From Rhizobiales bacterium 24-66-13 (lineage in GTDB: Bacteria > Pseudomonadota > Alphaproteobacteria > Rhizobiales > Xanthobacteraceae), in the NCBI GenBank assembly GCA_002257205.1, contig NCHM01000008.1, positions 1 to 42,007 on the forward strand: a stretch of DNA of 42,007 nt, written 5' to 3'. The position numbers and the translations under genes are program-made. The notes beneath the pieces are model-generated. The model saw nothing but the letters and a program-made list of their open reading frames with translations. It did not search any database and was not told the origin of the DNA. Of this stretch, positions 24,800 through 33,840 are shown piece by piece (within the stretch, counting starts at the first letter, position 1; every line of letters begins with the position of its first letter).

Positions 24800-25272
24800 G
24801 CCGCGGCCCTCCCCTCGTCGGCGCCGATGGCAGCCTCGTCGGCCGTGACCTCGTGGAGCACGGCGTGCGGGTAGCCATGGCTCTTGAGCCAGGTCTGCGC
24901 GGCCTCGCGGCTCTCGGCGAGATGGACAAGCTCGGCGTCCTCCCCGACCCGGTCCAGGACCAGGACCGAGCCGATGGCGGGCCGCTCGACGACGGTGAAG
25001 GTGAGGTCGCTGTTCACCGAGAAGGTCTGGTGAACGCGCGGCACGATGACGCCGCCGCTGCCGAAGTCGCCCTTGTGCAGGGTGATCGAGGCGGGCAGCG
25101 TCGTGCTGCCGACGACGGCCTGCGCGCGCTTGGCGATCAGCCGACCGCTGCTGTTGCGGTTCTCCCAGGCGGCGAGCTTCTTGCGATGACGTTCCGGCGG
25201 TCGCGGCGATCCGTCGGCATAGCGGATGAGCGCACCGAGCGGCACGCGATCAAAGATCAGTTGTGCGGACAT
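24796..25272 (-). CDS. Conserved plasmid hypothetical protein
   Basis: The protein has 158 residues from ATG 25272, with GGAG upstream. Features include an N-terminal FDRVPLGALIRYADGSPRPP, KKLAAWENRNSSGRLI, and a C-terminal region EAAQTWLKSHGYPHAVL that looks like a small helical domain. I recognise no named family. It is first in a five-gene chain with ATGA overlaps, 90 bases downstream of the ParB-like gene and separated from it by a GC-rich hairpin, so it may be co-transcribed with partial termination. Confidence 0.7.
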   Translation of the reverse strand: MSAQLIFDRVPLGALIRYADGSPRPPERHRKKLAAWENRNSSGRLIAKRAQAVVGSTTLPASITLHKGDFGSGGVIVPRVHQTFSVNSDLTFTVVERPAIGSVLVLDRVGEDAELVHLAESREAAQTWLKSHGYPHAVLHEVTADEAAIGADEGRAAA

Positions 25273-25307
25273 GGAAAGTCTCCGTTTGAGGGGTGTTGGA
25301 AACAAAG

Positions 25308-25332
25308 CCGCCGCCGGCGATGCCGGCGGCGG
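25308..25332 (-). terminator. Hairpin between ParB-like gene and next gene
   Basis: CCGCCGCCGGC (25308-25318) and GCCGGCGGCGG (25322-25332) form a perfect 11-bp stem with a GAT loop. On the minus strand it is followed by CTTTGTTT. It is probably a partial terminator. Confidence 0.65.
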
Positions 25333-25361
25333 GGGTCAATCGGAGGTGAAGAGGAACGGGC

Positions 25362-27038
25362 CTATTCGGCGGCTTCCCTGAAGGCCTCGCCGTCCTCGTC
25401 GGACGGCTCGACGATCGCGCCGTCGGCATCTTCATCGGCTTCGTCGTCCTCCTCGGACGGCGCGCTGGACGACAGCCACGCGCCGAGCGCCGTCGCATCC
25501 GGAGCGAACAGCGCGGAGGGGTGGACGAAGCGAGCTTCCTTGAAGTGCTCGACGAGCGCCGCGCGCGTATCCTTCACGCGCTGACGCGGCAGGACCGGGG
25601 TGTCCTTGCACGACGCCTCCAGTGCCGGGCGCGCCAGGCACGACAGGAAGTCGTCGGTCCCCATATTGGGCAGGAAGCCGTCCGCCCCGACCGTGGCGCC
25701 GGCGATGCGCGCCACGATGCCGCTATTGGTGGCGTTCTCCCGGCACGAGAACACGTCGACGAGCATCGAACGGGCCGCAACGCGCAGCGTGTCCATGTCG
25801 AAGGCGAGCTTGCCCTCGCCGTCGAACAGGATCGCGGCGTGCTTCGCCAGCCGGCTGTGGCCGTAATAGACGCCGCCGCTGCCGGTGGTGACGGAGACGT
25901 TTTGGCTGGCGAAGGCGAGGATGAGCAGCGCCATCAGCGTGTCGTCCTCGATCGGGGCTCGGCCGAGCGCCTCGCGCAGCGCGTCGGTGCGGAAGTCGCC
26001 GATCATCTCGACGCCCTTGCGGGTCACGTCGGGACGGGTCTTCGCCATGACGCCGACGTCGTCTGCCGTGCTGTCGGAACCGCTGGCCGCCTTGCCCTTG
26101 GCCTTCCTGGGCTCGGGCATGCGGTAATGCACGCTCTGCACACGGCCGTCGCGGTCGAGATACATCGCGGTGCAATCCGACTTCGTCGGCTTGCCGTGGA
26201 CGCGCTCGGCCTTCGGCGGCAGCTTCACCTCGCCCCAGTTCGTGGACTCGGCGATGATGCCCTTCTTCGGCAGGTTTGCCGTCATCCACTCCTGCTGCGC
26301 ACCGAGGAAGGCCTCGACATTGGTGGTGTAGCGGCTGTCCTCGTCGGCCGGAGCGAACAGGTCCTCGACCCATTCGATCCCGTAGGCCTGGGCGAGGTCG
26401 TCGCCGAAGCTCGCGTGCCTGGCATACATACGCTTCTTCTGCAGGCCCTGGGCGACGCTCCACCACGAGACCTGCGGATCGCCCTTCGACGGCTTGTGCT
26501 TCTTCCAGACCTCCTTCTGCTCGTCGAGCGAGGCCGCGGCGATGGTGCGCAGCTGGCGCTCGTCGGGCATGTCGCCCTTGGCCATGTGATCGAGCATGGC
26601 CGGCAGCACGTTGGCGAGCAGCCGAAGCTGCTTGATGCGACGGACGTTCAGCGCCAGCGCGATGGCGATGGCTTCCTCCGTCCAGTCGAGGGCCACCAGG
26701 CGCTCGATCGCGCGCCACTGGTCGACCGGGTTCAGCGGCTCGCGGGCGATGTTCTCGATCATCGAACGCATGGCGCCGTTGTCGTTCGACGCGTCCGCGA
26801 CGAGAACATCGATTTCCTCGAGGCCGGCGGCGATCGCCTGCTTCACGCGGCGGTGGCCGGCATTGATGATGTAGCCGTTGCCGCCGCCGGATTCGGGCGT
26901 GATCACGGGCGGCTGCACGAGGCCGACGGCCTTGATGGTGGCGAGCAGCAGGGCGTCGGCCTGCGGCGTTGCCTTGGTCTGGCGGGCGCGGTCGGGGTTT
27001 TCCCGCAGCGCGCGCGGATCGACTTTCATGAGGTGCAT
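25362..27038 (-). CDS. ParB/RepB-like DNA-binding protein, long form
   Basis: The protein has 558 residues from ATG 27038, with GGAG seven bases upstream. The N-terminal ParB/Srx domain (about 5-110) includes VDPRALRENPDRAR, VQPPVITPE and the box II-like NAGHRRVKQAIAAG. Residues about 115-210 resemble the KorB/ParB helix-turn-helix region (IAREPLNPVDQWRAIERL, IAIALALNVRRIKQLRLL). The rest is long and of unknown function, ending in an acidic tail (SEEDDEADEDADGAI). No parA is adjacent, and it is roughly twice the usual ParB length. It is more likely one of the plasmid ParB-like proteins with another role, such as regulation or nuclease or CTPase activity, than the partition protein of this replicon. 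Confidence 0.8.
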   Translation of the reverse strand: MHLMKVDPRALRENPDRARQTKATPQADALLLATIKAVGLVQPPVITPESGGGNGYIINAGHRRVKQAIAAGLEEIDVLVADASNDNGAMRSMIENIAREPLNPVDQWRAIERLVALDWTEEAIAIALALNVRRIKQLRLLANVLPAMLDHMAKGDMPDERQLRTIAAASLDEQKEVWKKHKPSKGDPQVSWWSVAQGLQKKRMYARHASFGDDLAQAYGIEWVEDLFAPADEDSRYTTNVEAFLGAQQEWMTANLPKKGIIAESTNWGEVKLPPKAERVHGKPTKSDCTAMYLDRDGRVQSVHYRMPEPRKAKGKAASGSDSTADDVGVMAKTRPDVTRKGVEMIGDFRTDALREALGRAPIEDDTLMALLILAFASQNVSVTTGSGGVYYGHSRLAKHAAILFDGEGKLAFDMDTLRVAARSMLVDVFSCRENATNSGIVARIAGATVGADGFLPNMGTDDFLSCLARPALEASCKDTPVLPRQRVKDTRAALVEHFKEARFVHPSALFAPDATALGAWLSSSAPSEEDDEADEDADGAIVEPSDEDGEAFREAAE

Positions 27039-27176
27039 AGGGATGCTCCATCCAGGGGGTTGCGGACCAGCCCGGCCGGGCGGCCCTCTCTCGTCTTCTT
27101 TCCGAAGACACCCCCCGGCCCGCGGAGCGGACGGGCCGGTGCAACTGCGGCCGAGCATCCCTGCCCGGCTGGACCA

Positions 27177-27195
27177 GCAGGGCTTTCAGCCCTGC
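27177..27195. repeat. Small hairpin, related copy at 22564
   Basis: GCAGGGCT (27177-27184), loop TTC, and AGCCCTGC (27188-27195) form a perfect 8-bp stem about 140 bases upstream of the ParB-like start. The rest of 27039-27290 is GC-rich with further short stems and no gene. Confidence 0.55.
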
Positions 27196-27294
27196 GCAGG
27201 ACGATGGGCCGGGATCGCGTGGGGCGCGGTTGAGCGCCAGCGTCAGCGGGCCGACCGATCTGCGAGCGGGCATTCCTCCTCCCTCTCCCTTCTC

Positions 27295-27329
27295 TTGCAT
27301 TCCGCTCTTTCTGACGCTACATTGCGTCA
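27295..27329 (+). promoter_or_regulatory. Promoter and operator of the Xre-RES pair
   Basis: A -35 TTGCAT (27295-27300) and -10 TACATT (27318-27323) have an ideal 17-base spacer. The palindrome TGACGC-TACATT-GCGTCA (27312-27329) is centred exactly on the -10. Autorepression by the antitoxin or toxin-antitoxin complex is the natural reading. Confidence 0.7.
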
Positions 27330-27363
27330 ATATCACCGGCACAGAGAGATGGAGGTCTGAGCC

Positions 27364-27714
27364 ATGGGCCTCGCCCAATACGCGGATGACGGCCTTTTCG
27401 CGCCGCGCCGCATCGCCGAAGCCTTTCGGACCACGAGCGAGGAGATCGCCCGCACGGCTGGTCTCGGCAAGGACGCCATCCAGCGCAGGGACCGGATCCG
27501 CTCGGACAAGACGCAGCGCCGGCTGCGCGAGATGATCGAGGTGATCAACAAGGTCGAGCCGCGCTTCGGCTCTGCGCTGATGGCCTATGCTTGGTATCGG
27601 TCGGAGCCCTTGCCGGGATTTTCCGGTCAGACGGCGATGCAGCTCGTGCGCAGCGGCCGGGCCGACGACGTGCTCGACTATATCGACGCTGTCGACGCCG
27701 GCGTTCACGCCTGA
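27364..27714 (+). CDS. Xre/MbcA/ParS-type antitoxin
   Basis: The protein has 116 residues from ATG 27364, with GGAGG eight bases upstream. The N-terminal part reads as an Xre-like helix-turn-helix (IAEAFRTTSEEIARTAGLGKDAI), and the C-terminal part as the MbcA/ParS toxin-binding domain (ALMAYAWYRSEPLPGFSGQTAMQLV, then DDVLDYIDAVDAGV). This is the antitoxin partner of RES-domain toxins. It probably represses its own promoter through the palindrome at 27312-27329. The RES gene follows after six bases. Confidence 0.88.
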   Translation: MGLAQYADDGLFAPRRIAEAFRTTSEEIARTAGLGKDAIQRRDRIRSDKTQRRLREMIEVINKVEPRFGSALMAYAWYRSEPLPGFSGQTAMQLVRSGRADDVLDYIDAVDAGVHA

Positions 27715-27720
27715 CCGCTC

Positions 27721-28218
27721 ATGCGCCATGACGGCAAGCTCTACCGGGCACTGAACCCGATCTATGCCCGCGAGCCGCTGTCGGGCCGCGGCGCCGAACT
27801 CTATGGCGGACGCTTCAATCCGAAAGGCGTGCCCGCACTCTACACCTCGCTCTCGGTCATGACGGCGCTGCGCGAAGCCAACCAGGTCGGCAATCTACAG
27901 CCGACGACGCTCGTCGCCTATGAGGCGGAGATCGATGGCATCTTCGATTGCCGGGATGATGCCGCGCTGTCGGCCGAGGGAATGGATGCGGCGGCGATCG
28001 CCGACACGACCTGGCGGGATCAGATGAAGGCCAGCGGCGAAGCGAAGACCCAGGCTCTCGCCCGGCGCCTGATCGGCGCCGGCTACAACGGCCTGCTGGT
28101 TCGAAGCTTTGCCGCCGGCTCGACCGCCGCGGATTTGAACCTCGTCTTGTGGCGATGGTCCAACGCGGCGCCCGCCCGGCTCGTGCTCATCGACGACGAG
28201 AACCGCCTGTCGCGCTGA
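27721..28218 (+). CDS. RES-domain toxin
   Basis: The protein has 165 residues. RES-family signatures are complete: the Arg in LYRALNPIYA, GGRFNPKGVPALYTS with the following Glu in ALREANQVG, and the late Ser region FAAGSTAADLNLVLWRW. RES toxins degrade or phosphorylyse NAD+ and arrest growth unless bound by the cognate antitoxin. It probably works as a plasmid-addiction module, or an abortive-infection element, in this plus-strand island. It ends six bases from the stop of the convergent methyltransferase-helicase gene, with no hairpin visible between. Confidence 0.9.
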   Translation: MRHDGKLYRALNPIYAREPLSGRGAELYGGRFNPKGVPALYTSLSVMTALREANQVGNLQPTTLVAYEAEIDGIFDCRDDAALSAEGMDAAAIADTTWRDQMKASGEAKTQALARRLIGAGYNGLLVRSFAAGSTAADLNLVLWRWSNAAPARLVLIDDENRLSR

Positions 28219-28223
28219 AGTGG

Positions 28224-31200
28224 TCAGGCGGCAGCCCGTTCAGCCCGCTCTTCGGTATCAGCGGCGAGATCCGCCTCGATGCCTGCGAGCTGACGCCGCT
28301 TCTCCGCCAGTTCCTCGGCAAAGGCGAACGCGCGCCCGTCGCGGGACCGGTAGGAGGCGAGGCGTCGCCGAGCATCAGCGAGACGCTGCCGAAATCGCTC
28401 CTGCTCGCCGTCGAAATCGTCGAGGGCATGCTCGAGACGAGAGATCGCGCCGAGGGGCGTGACGGTCACCGGCAGGTCGATTTCGCATTCAGATCCCGTC
28501 CGGAGGAGCAGGGTGCTGTAGCGATAGCCATCGCGCCCGAAGCGCTCGCCGGAATATTCGAGATCGAAGCCGCCGACCGAGGCGATCACGCTCTCATCCT
28601 CCCGCTGCAACTGCACGAGCGTCAGGATCTCCTTCATCAGCGCCCGGCCGGCCTCCTTGCGCTCGCCATGGGTCTTGCCCGTCACGGTCATCGCGAAGGC
28701 GTCGCCGGTGGTCGGGACCAGGCGCGCGATATCCTGCTCGATCTCGCCGATGCGCCGGGTCGCGAACTCGATCTCGCGCTCGGCGTCGCGGATCTGGCGG
28801 CGAACGGCGAACTGATCGTCCTGGTGGGCGGCACGGAGCCGTTCGAGACGGGCGATGTCCGCCTCGAGCCCGGCCTTCTGCATCAGCCGCTGGTCGCCGG
28901 AGGCGATCGCCTTCGCCATGGCGAACTGGTTGGCCTGGCCTTCGCCGAGATCATCGAGACGCCGGACCGAGGTGTCGCCGGACAGCGCCGCGGCGATGAA
29001 GCGGGCCTTGCGCTCGTTGTTTTGCCACATGGTCGCGTCGAGCGAGCCCTCCGTCGCATAGGCGAAGATGTCGATGACATCGTGCTGATTGCCCTGCCTC
29101 TCGATCCTGCCCTCGCGCTGCTCAATGTGCGAGGGGAGCCAAGGCACGTCGAGATGATGCAGGGCCTTCAGGCGCAGCTGCGCATTGACGCCGGTGCCCA
29201 TCGTCTCCGAGCTTCCGAGAAGGAAGCGGACCCTGCCCGCACGCACGTCGCCGAAGAGCCGCTGCTTCGCCTCCGACTTCTTGTAGTCCTGCATGAAGGC
29301 GATCTCAGTGGCCGGCACGCCCAAGCGGACAAGTTCGTCCCGGATCCAGCGATAGGCTGAGAAGCCGCGCGTCTTCTCCACGCTGATCGTGCCGAGGTCG
29401 GAGAAGATCATCTGCGCGGCACCGGGAAGCTCGAACGGCTTGCCGTCGGCCCGCAGGTAGGTGTTCTCGGCCGTCTCTTTCCAGATGCGGAAGGCGTTGG
29501 CGACGAGCAGGTTCAGCTTGTTGTCCGGCTCGTTGTCGTTGTCCGGATCGACGAGACGCAGGTCGATCGCGGCGTGGCGTCCGTCGGTGATGACCGAGAG
29601 CAGGATGTCGTCGCCCGGCTCCGGCGGCCGGTCGCGCATTTCGATCGCCTTGATGCGCTCGTCCAGCAGGACCTGATAGCGCTTGAACGCCGCGGTCGGT
29701 TTCGCGGTGACGATCTGCCGCCGGCCGGTCGAGATCGCCGGCACCTTCACATAGCGGCGCAGGTCCGCCGGCATCACCACGTCCGCGAAGGAGCGGAACA
29801 TGGCGATCAGTTCGGGGACATTGACGAAGGTGGCGAAGCGGGTCACCGGTTTGTATTTGCCGGACGGCTGCAATTCGAGTTCGGTCGACACGTCGCCGAA
29901 GGTCGAGGCCCAGGCATCGAACTCGTGCAGCCCGCGCTCCAATAGCGCCGCGTATCCCAGATACCGCTGCACGGAGAACATCTCGCCGAGCGTGTTGGTG
30001 ATCGGCGTGCCGGATGCGAGCACGAGCGCGCGGCCCGGGCTTTTCGTTTCGACGAAGCGCGATTTCACATAGAGGTCCCAGGCACGTTGCGAGCCGTTCG
30101 GATCGACGCCCTTCAAGGTCGACATGTTCGTTGCGAAGGAGAGCTTCCTGAACTCCTGCGCCTCATCGACGATGATCTGGTCGACGCCGATCTCGGAGAT
30201 GGTGAGCAGGTCGTCCTTGCGCGTCGCCAGCGATTCCAGGCGTTCTTTCAGCCCCTCCTTCAACCGCTCGAGCCGCTTGCGCGAGACGCGGTCGTCGCTC
30301 TCGACCTTGGTCAGCAGCGTCTCGTAGAGCTCGAGCTCGTCCTGGATCATCTGCTGCTCGAAAGCCGAGGGCACGGAGATGAAGCGGAAGGCCGAATGCG
30401 TGATGATGATCGCGTCCCAGGTCGACGTCGCCCCGCGCGAGAGGAAGCGGTGCCGCTTCTCCTTCACGAAATTGGTCTCGTCGGCGACGAGGATGTGGGC
30501 GTTCGGATAGAGCGCGAGGAACTCGCGCGCGGCCTGTGCCAGGCAGTGCCCGGGCACGACGAGCATTGCCTTGGCGATCAGGCCGAGACGGCGCTGCTCC
30601 ATGATCGCCGCCGCCATCGTCATGGTCTTGCCGGCGCCGACGGCGTGCGCGAGATAGGTCGAACCGGCCGAGACGATGCGCCAGATGCCGCGCTTCTGGT
30701 GCCCATAAAGAACAAAGGCGCCAGAGGCGCCCGGAAGCTGCAGATGGGAGCCGTCGAAGGCCCTCGGCGCGATGTTGTTGAAGCGGTCGTTGTAGACCCG
30801 CGCCAGCCGGTCGGTGCGGTCGGGATCGCACCAGATCCAGCGCTGGAATTCATCCTTGATCTTTTGCAGCTTGGTCTTTGCGGCCTCCGTGTCGACCACG
30901 TTGAGGACGCGGCGCTCGCTGTCACCGTCCTTCACCGTGTCGAAGATCTGCGGCACGCGGCTGTTCAGCGCATCAGCGAGAAGATCGCCGGCATGCCGGC
31001 GGTCCGTGCCCCATTCCGACGTCCCCGCCGCCATATAGCCGAGCTGCCGGGCCTCCACGGCCCAGGAGGCCAGTTCCGGCATATGGTGGATCCTGATCTC
31101 GGCGCCCATCGTCTCCTTGACGAAGGCAACGACATCCGCAGCCGGAATCCACGGCGCGCCGAGACGCGCCGTGATGTCAGAGGGACTGAGATCGGCCGGC

Positions 31201-33323
31201 TGCACACCCTGCAGCGCCGTGACGTTGCGCTCATAGTCCGGCTCGAGCGCCGCAGCGGCCTCCGCAACCTTCAGCTTGTCGCGGACAGCTCCGGAGAGAT
31301 AGGCATCGGCCGTCTGCCACGAGCTGTCGACGGGATCGCGGAAGATCGCGCTGCCGAGTTCGGCAACGACATCGTCGCGGTCGCGGTGCAGCAGTTCGGC
31401 GATGTGGTCGATATCGACGCGACCGCGCTCGTTCAGCACCACGGCCAGTGCGTCGGCCGCGCTGGTGATCACCGGCGCCGCCGGCGGCGAGATCACACGC
31501 TGCGTGAAGATCGGGCCGGGCTTCGCCGTGTTGGTCTCGAGGTCGTAGTCCTCGATCGAGGCGACCAGCCAGCAATCGGGATCGTCGAGGAAGGGCTGGA
31601 GGTTCGGCCGACGATGCGTCTCGCGCACCTCGGCCGTCTCCTCGTCCTCGGTCATGGAGACCGTTGTGAAATTGATCGGGCCGAAGTCGCGGACGAAGCT
31701 CGACCAGGCGATGCGCAAGCAGATCTGCGCATCCTTCCAGGGCCGGTCGAGCTCCTGGCATTTGAGCACCTCGCGCACGGCGTCGCGGATCGGGATCAGC
31801 TTCTGGAGGATCCGGACATGCTTCTCGGGGATGCCGTCGGCGCTTCGTCCCTTGCGAACCTTGACCGCGACGGGCCTGCCGTCGACGACCTGCATCAGGC
31901 CGCGGGCCTTGTCGAAGACATAGCTGCCTTCGCGCACATGCCGATCGCCGGGCAGGTCGGGAGCCGCCTCGTCGGCGCCATCCTCAAGGTCAAGGTCGAT
32001 GATGCCGGGCTCGCCGTCATAGACGGCTTCCGGAAGGCGGTTGATCGCAGCCGGGAGCGCGGCGCCGAGATCCTCGCCCTCGCGCGGGAGGCAGGTATAG
32101 GTCTCGCCGAAGGGCCGGGAGGCGAGCGCATGCGTGCCGAGCACGAAGGCCGGATGCGTCGCGAACCAGCGGTTCACGCGGATGGGGCCTTCGTCCTCCG
32201 TCGCCGGCCGCACCTCGTCGAGATCGAGCCAGGCGAGATCGCCTTCCGCGTCGCCGATCTTGCGCTTGCGGAAGAACAGGAGGTCGACCACCACGTCGGT
32301 GCCGGCACTGGCGCGAAAGCTGCCCTCGGGCAGCCTGATCGCTCCGACGAGGTCGGCGGATTTCGCGATATGCTCGCGCGCGCTGCCGTCGGCCTTGTCC
32401 ATCGTGCCCGCGCTGGTCACGAAGGCCGCGAGCGCGCCGGGCTTCAGCAGGTCGATCGCCCGCACGATGAAATAGTCGTGCAGTCGCAGCCCCATCGACC
32501 GATAGGCGCGGTCCGAACGCACGGTGCGATCGGAGAAGGGCGGGTTGCCGATGGCGAGGTCGAAATTCGCCGGCAGCTCGGTGCGGGCGAAATCGCCGGC
32601 GATGATCCGGGCCCGCGGCTGCAGCAGCCGGACGATGCGTGCCGTGACCGGATCGAGCTCGATGCCGGTGACGTGCGACACGTCGCGAAGAGACTCGGGC
32701 ATCAGCGCCGGAAACAGGCCCGTGCCGATGCCTGGCTCGAGAACCCGCCCGCCGCGCCAGCCGAGGCGCCGAAGGCCCGCCCACACCGCTCGCACGATGA
32801 ACTCGGGCGTGAAGTGCGCATACTGCGTGCAGCGGGCGAGCGAGGCGTGATCGAGATCGCCAACCGCGTCCTCGAGCTCGGCGCCGATCGTCTCCCAGCC
32901 CTTGCGGAATTCAGCTTCGCCGGGCCGCCGGAACACAAAGTTGGCGAGGGCGGATGCGCCGAATCCGGTGAATCGGATCAGCTTCTCCTGCTCATCGAGC
33001 GTAGCGGGGCGCTCCTCCGCCTCGATCGCGGCCGCAAGGCGGATCGCTGCAATGTTGTCGAGCGCGCGATCCTTCCAGCCTTTCGCCAGCGTGCGGTCGC
33101 CAACGAGATGGAAATTCTCGCCGCGCGCCCGGCCCGGAGATGACGACGCGAGCGGCCGCGAAGCGACCGGCATCGCCGAGGCCGGCGCCGATGGCGGAGG
33201 GTCATCGTCGCGATCGGGATTGTCGTTGGACGAGACCGCAAATGCCGTGATGCCGAGGCCGAGCCCGGAGGACAAGGCAGCGTTGCCGAAGAGGTCAAGC
33301 GTGAAGGGATCGTCCTGCGCCAT
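28224..33323 (-). CDS. Methyltransferase-SNF2 helicase fusion, P1 DarB-like
   Basis: The protein has 1699 residues from ATG 33323, with AGGAGA upstream. The N-terminal methyltransferase domain has VLEPGIGTG near 194-202 (SAM binding) and NPPF near 258-261 (motif IV of N6-adenine methylases). The SF2/SNF2 helicase part has VGAGKTMTMA near 895, VDEAQE near 1049, SGTPITNT, and QREGRIERQG near 1395-1405, followed by a long coiled coil (about 1480-1560). This architecture is that of phage P1 DarB and of large plasmid antirestriction proteins that protect entering DNA from type I restriction. The antirestriction role is by homology of architecture only. It probably acts on DNA in the recipient soon after entry. 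Confidence 0.85.
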   Translation of the reverse strand: MAQDDPFTLDLFGNAALSSGLGLGITAFAVSSNDNPDRDDDPPPSAPASAMPVASRPLASSSPGRARGENFHLVGDRTLAKGWKDRALDNIAAIRLAAAIEAEERPATLDEQEKLIRFTGFGASALANFVFRRPGEAEFRKGWETIGAELEDAVGDLDHASLARCTQYAHFTPEFIVRAVWAGLRRLGWRGGRVLEPGIGTGLFPALMPESLRDVSHVTGIELDPVTARIVRLLQPRARIIAGDFARTELPANFDLAIGNPPFSDRTVRSDRAYRSMGLRLHDYFIVRAIDLLKPGALAAFVTSAGTMDKADGSAREHIAKSADLVGAIRLPEGSFRASAGTDVVVDLLFFRKRKIGDAEGDLAWLDLDEVRPATEDEGPIRVNRWFATHPAFVLGTHALASRPFGETYTCLPREGEDLGAALPAAINRLPEAVYDGEPGIIDLDLEDGADEAAPDLPGDRHVREGSYVFDKARGLMQVVDGRPVAVKVRKGRSADGIPEKHVRILQKLIPIRDAVREVLKCQELDRPWKDAQICLRIAWSSFVRDFGPINFTTVSMTEDEETAEVRETHRRPNLQPFLDDPDCWLVASIEDYDLETNTAKPGPIFTQRVISPPAAPVITSAADALAVVLNERGRVDIDHIAELLHRDRDDVVAELGSAIFRDPVDSSWQTADAYLSGAVRDKLKVAEAAAALEPDYERNVTALQGVQPADLSPSDITARLGAPWIPAADVVAFVKETMGAEIRIHHMPELASWAVEARQLGYMAAGTSEWGTDRRHAGDLLADALNSRVPQIFDTVKDGDSERRVLNVVDTEAAKTKLQKIKDEFQRWIWCDPDRTDRLARVYNDRFNNIAPRAFDGSHLQLPGASGAFVLYGHQKRGIWRIVSAGSTYLAHAVGAGKTMTMAAAIMEQRRLGLIAKAMLVVPGHCLAQAAREFLALYPNAHILVADETNFVKEKRHRFLSRGATSTWDAIIITHSAFRFISVPSAFEQQMIQDELELYETLLTKVESDDRVSRKRLERLKEGLKERLESLATRKDDLLTISEIGVDQIIVDEAQEFRKLSFATNMSTLKGVDPNGSQRAWDLYVKSRFVETKSPGRALVLASGTPITNTLGEMFSVQRYLGYAALLERGLHEFDAWASTFGDVSTELELQPSGKYKPVTRFATFVNVPELIAMFRSFADVVMPADLRRYVKVPAISTGRRQIVTAKPTAAFKRYQVLLDERIKAIEMRDRPPEPGDDILLSVITDGRHAAIDLRLVDPDNDNEPDNKLNLLVANAFRIWKETAENTYLRADGKPFELPGAAQMIFSDLGTISVEKTRGFSAYRWIRDELVRLGVPATEIAFMQDYKKSEAKQRLFGDVRAGRVRFLLGSSETMGTGVNAQLRLKALHHLDVPWLPSHIEQREGRIERQGNQHDVIDIFAYATEGSLDATMWQNNERKARFIAAALSGDTSVRRLDDLGEGQANQFAMAKAIASGDQRLMQKAGLEADIARLERLRAAHQDDQFAVRRQIRDAEREIEFATRRIGEIEQDIARLVPTTGDAFAMTVTGKTHGERKEAGRALMKEILTLVQLQREDESVIASVGGFDLEYSGERFGRDGYRYSTLLLRTGSECEIDLPVTVTPLGAISRLEHALDDFDGEQERFRQRLADARRRLASYRSRDGRAFAFAEELAEKRRQLAGIEADLAADTEERAERAAA

Positions 33324-33346
33324 GGGGAATTGTCTCCTGTGATGAA

Positions 33347-33367
33347 GGCGGGCGGCATCGGCCCGCC
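33347..33367. repeat. Hairpin upstream of the methyltransferase-helicase gene
   Basis: GGCGGGC (33347-33353) and GCCCGCC (33361-33367) with a seven-base loop lie 24 bases upstream of the start codon at 33323, just before the AGGAGA ribosome-binding site on the minus strand. Confidence 0.5.
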
Positions 33368-33433
33368 GGAGCGTGCGCCGGCAGGAGCGATGGTCGCGGT
33401 GATGGTCGGGAACTGGCGGCCTGGCCCGAGATG

Positions 33434-33832
33434 TCAGCGGCGGATCGGCGTGATCGACATGCTGGTGTCGGTCATTTCGATCCGTACATGCGTGGCTCGG
33501 GGAGCCGCGGCGATTTGCTTGACGAGCATCTCGGCATCGAGAAACTCGATCCCGTCATCGCCGCCGAAATGCTGGCGCTTGTAGTGCCAGTAGTCGGGAT
33601 TGGTCTTCGGATCGCATTCCTCGGCATAGACGACGAGGGCTCGCTGCCCCTCGGCGAGCTTGCCGTTGGAGAGCAGATAGACCCCCTCGTCGCCGACCAG
33701 CCAGAGACCCGGCTTCTCGTCCCTGCCGGGGCGGAGTCCGTAATAGGGATTGCGAAAGCCGCCATTGGCGAGGGCATCGATACGCCCACGCGTGATGACC
33801 GCATGGACGTCTGTCACGGAGAAGGTGAACAT
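33434..33832 (-). CDS. DUF3085 family protein
   Basis: The protein has 132 residues from ATG 33832, eight bases downstream of the DUF1419 gene. The start MFTFSVTDVHAVITRGR and the blocks GGFRNPYYGL, GLWLVGDEGVYLLSNG, VVYAEECDPKTNPDYWHYKR and GDDGIEFLDAEML match the small plasmid family DUF3085. The frame is open further upstream into DUF1419, but that extension is Arg-rich and not family-like. Function is unknown. It is probably co-transcribed with DUF1419. Confidence 0.8.
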   Translation of the reverse strand: MFTFSVTDVHAVITRGRIDALANGGFRNPYYGLRPGRDEKPGLWLVGDEGVYLLSNGKLAEGQRALVVYAEECDPKTNPDYWHYKRQHFGGDDGIEFLDAEMLVKQIAAAPRATHVRIEMTDTSMSITPIRR

Positions 33833-33840
33833 GGCAGCAC

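Noticed and set aside
25521..27729. Long open frames on both strands over the ParB-like gene
   Set aside because: The ParB-like frame has recognisable ParB motifs. The others are Arg/Ala/Gly-rich shadows.
30087..33143. A 1018-codon plus-strand open frame
   Set aside because: It is antisense to the methyltransferase-helicase gene, whose motifs are intact. The frame is an effect of high-GC codon usage and has no recognisable protein features.
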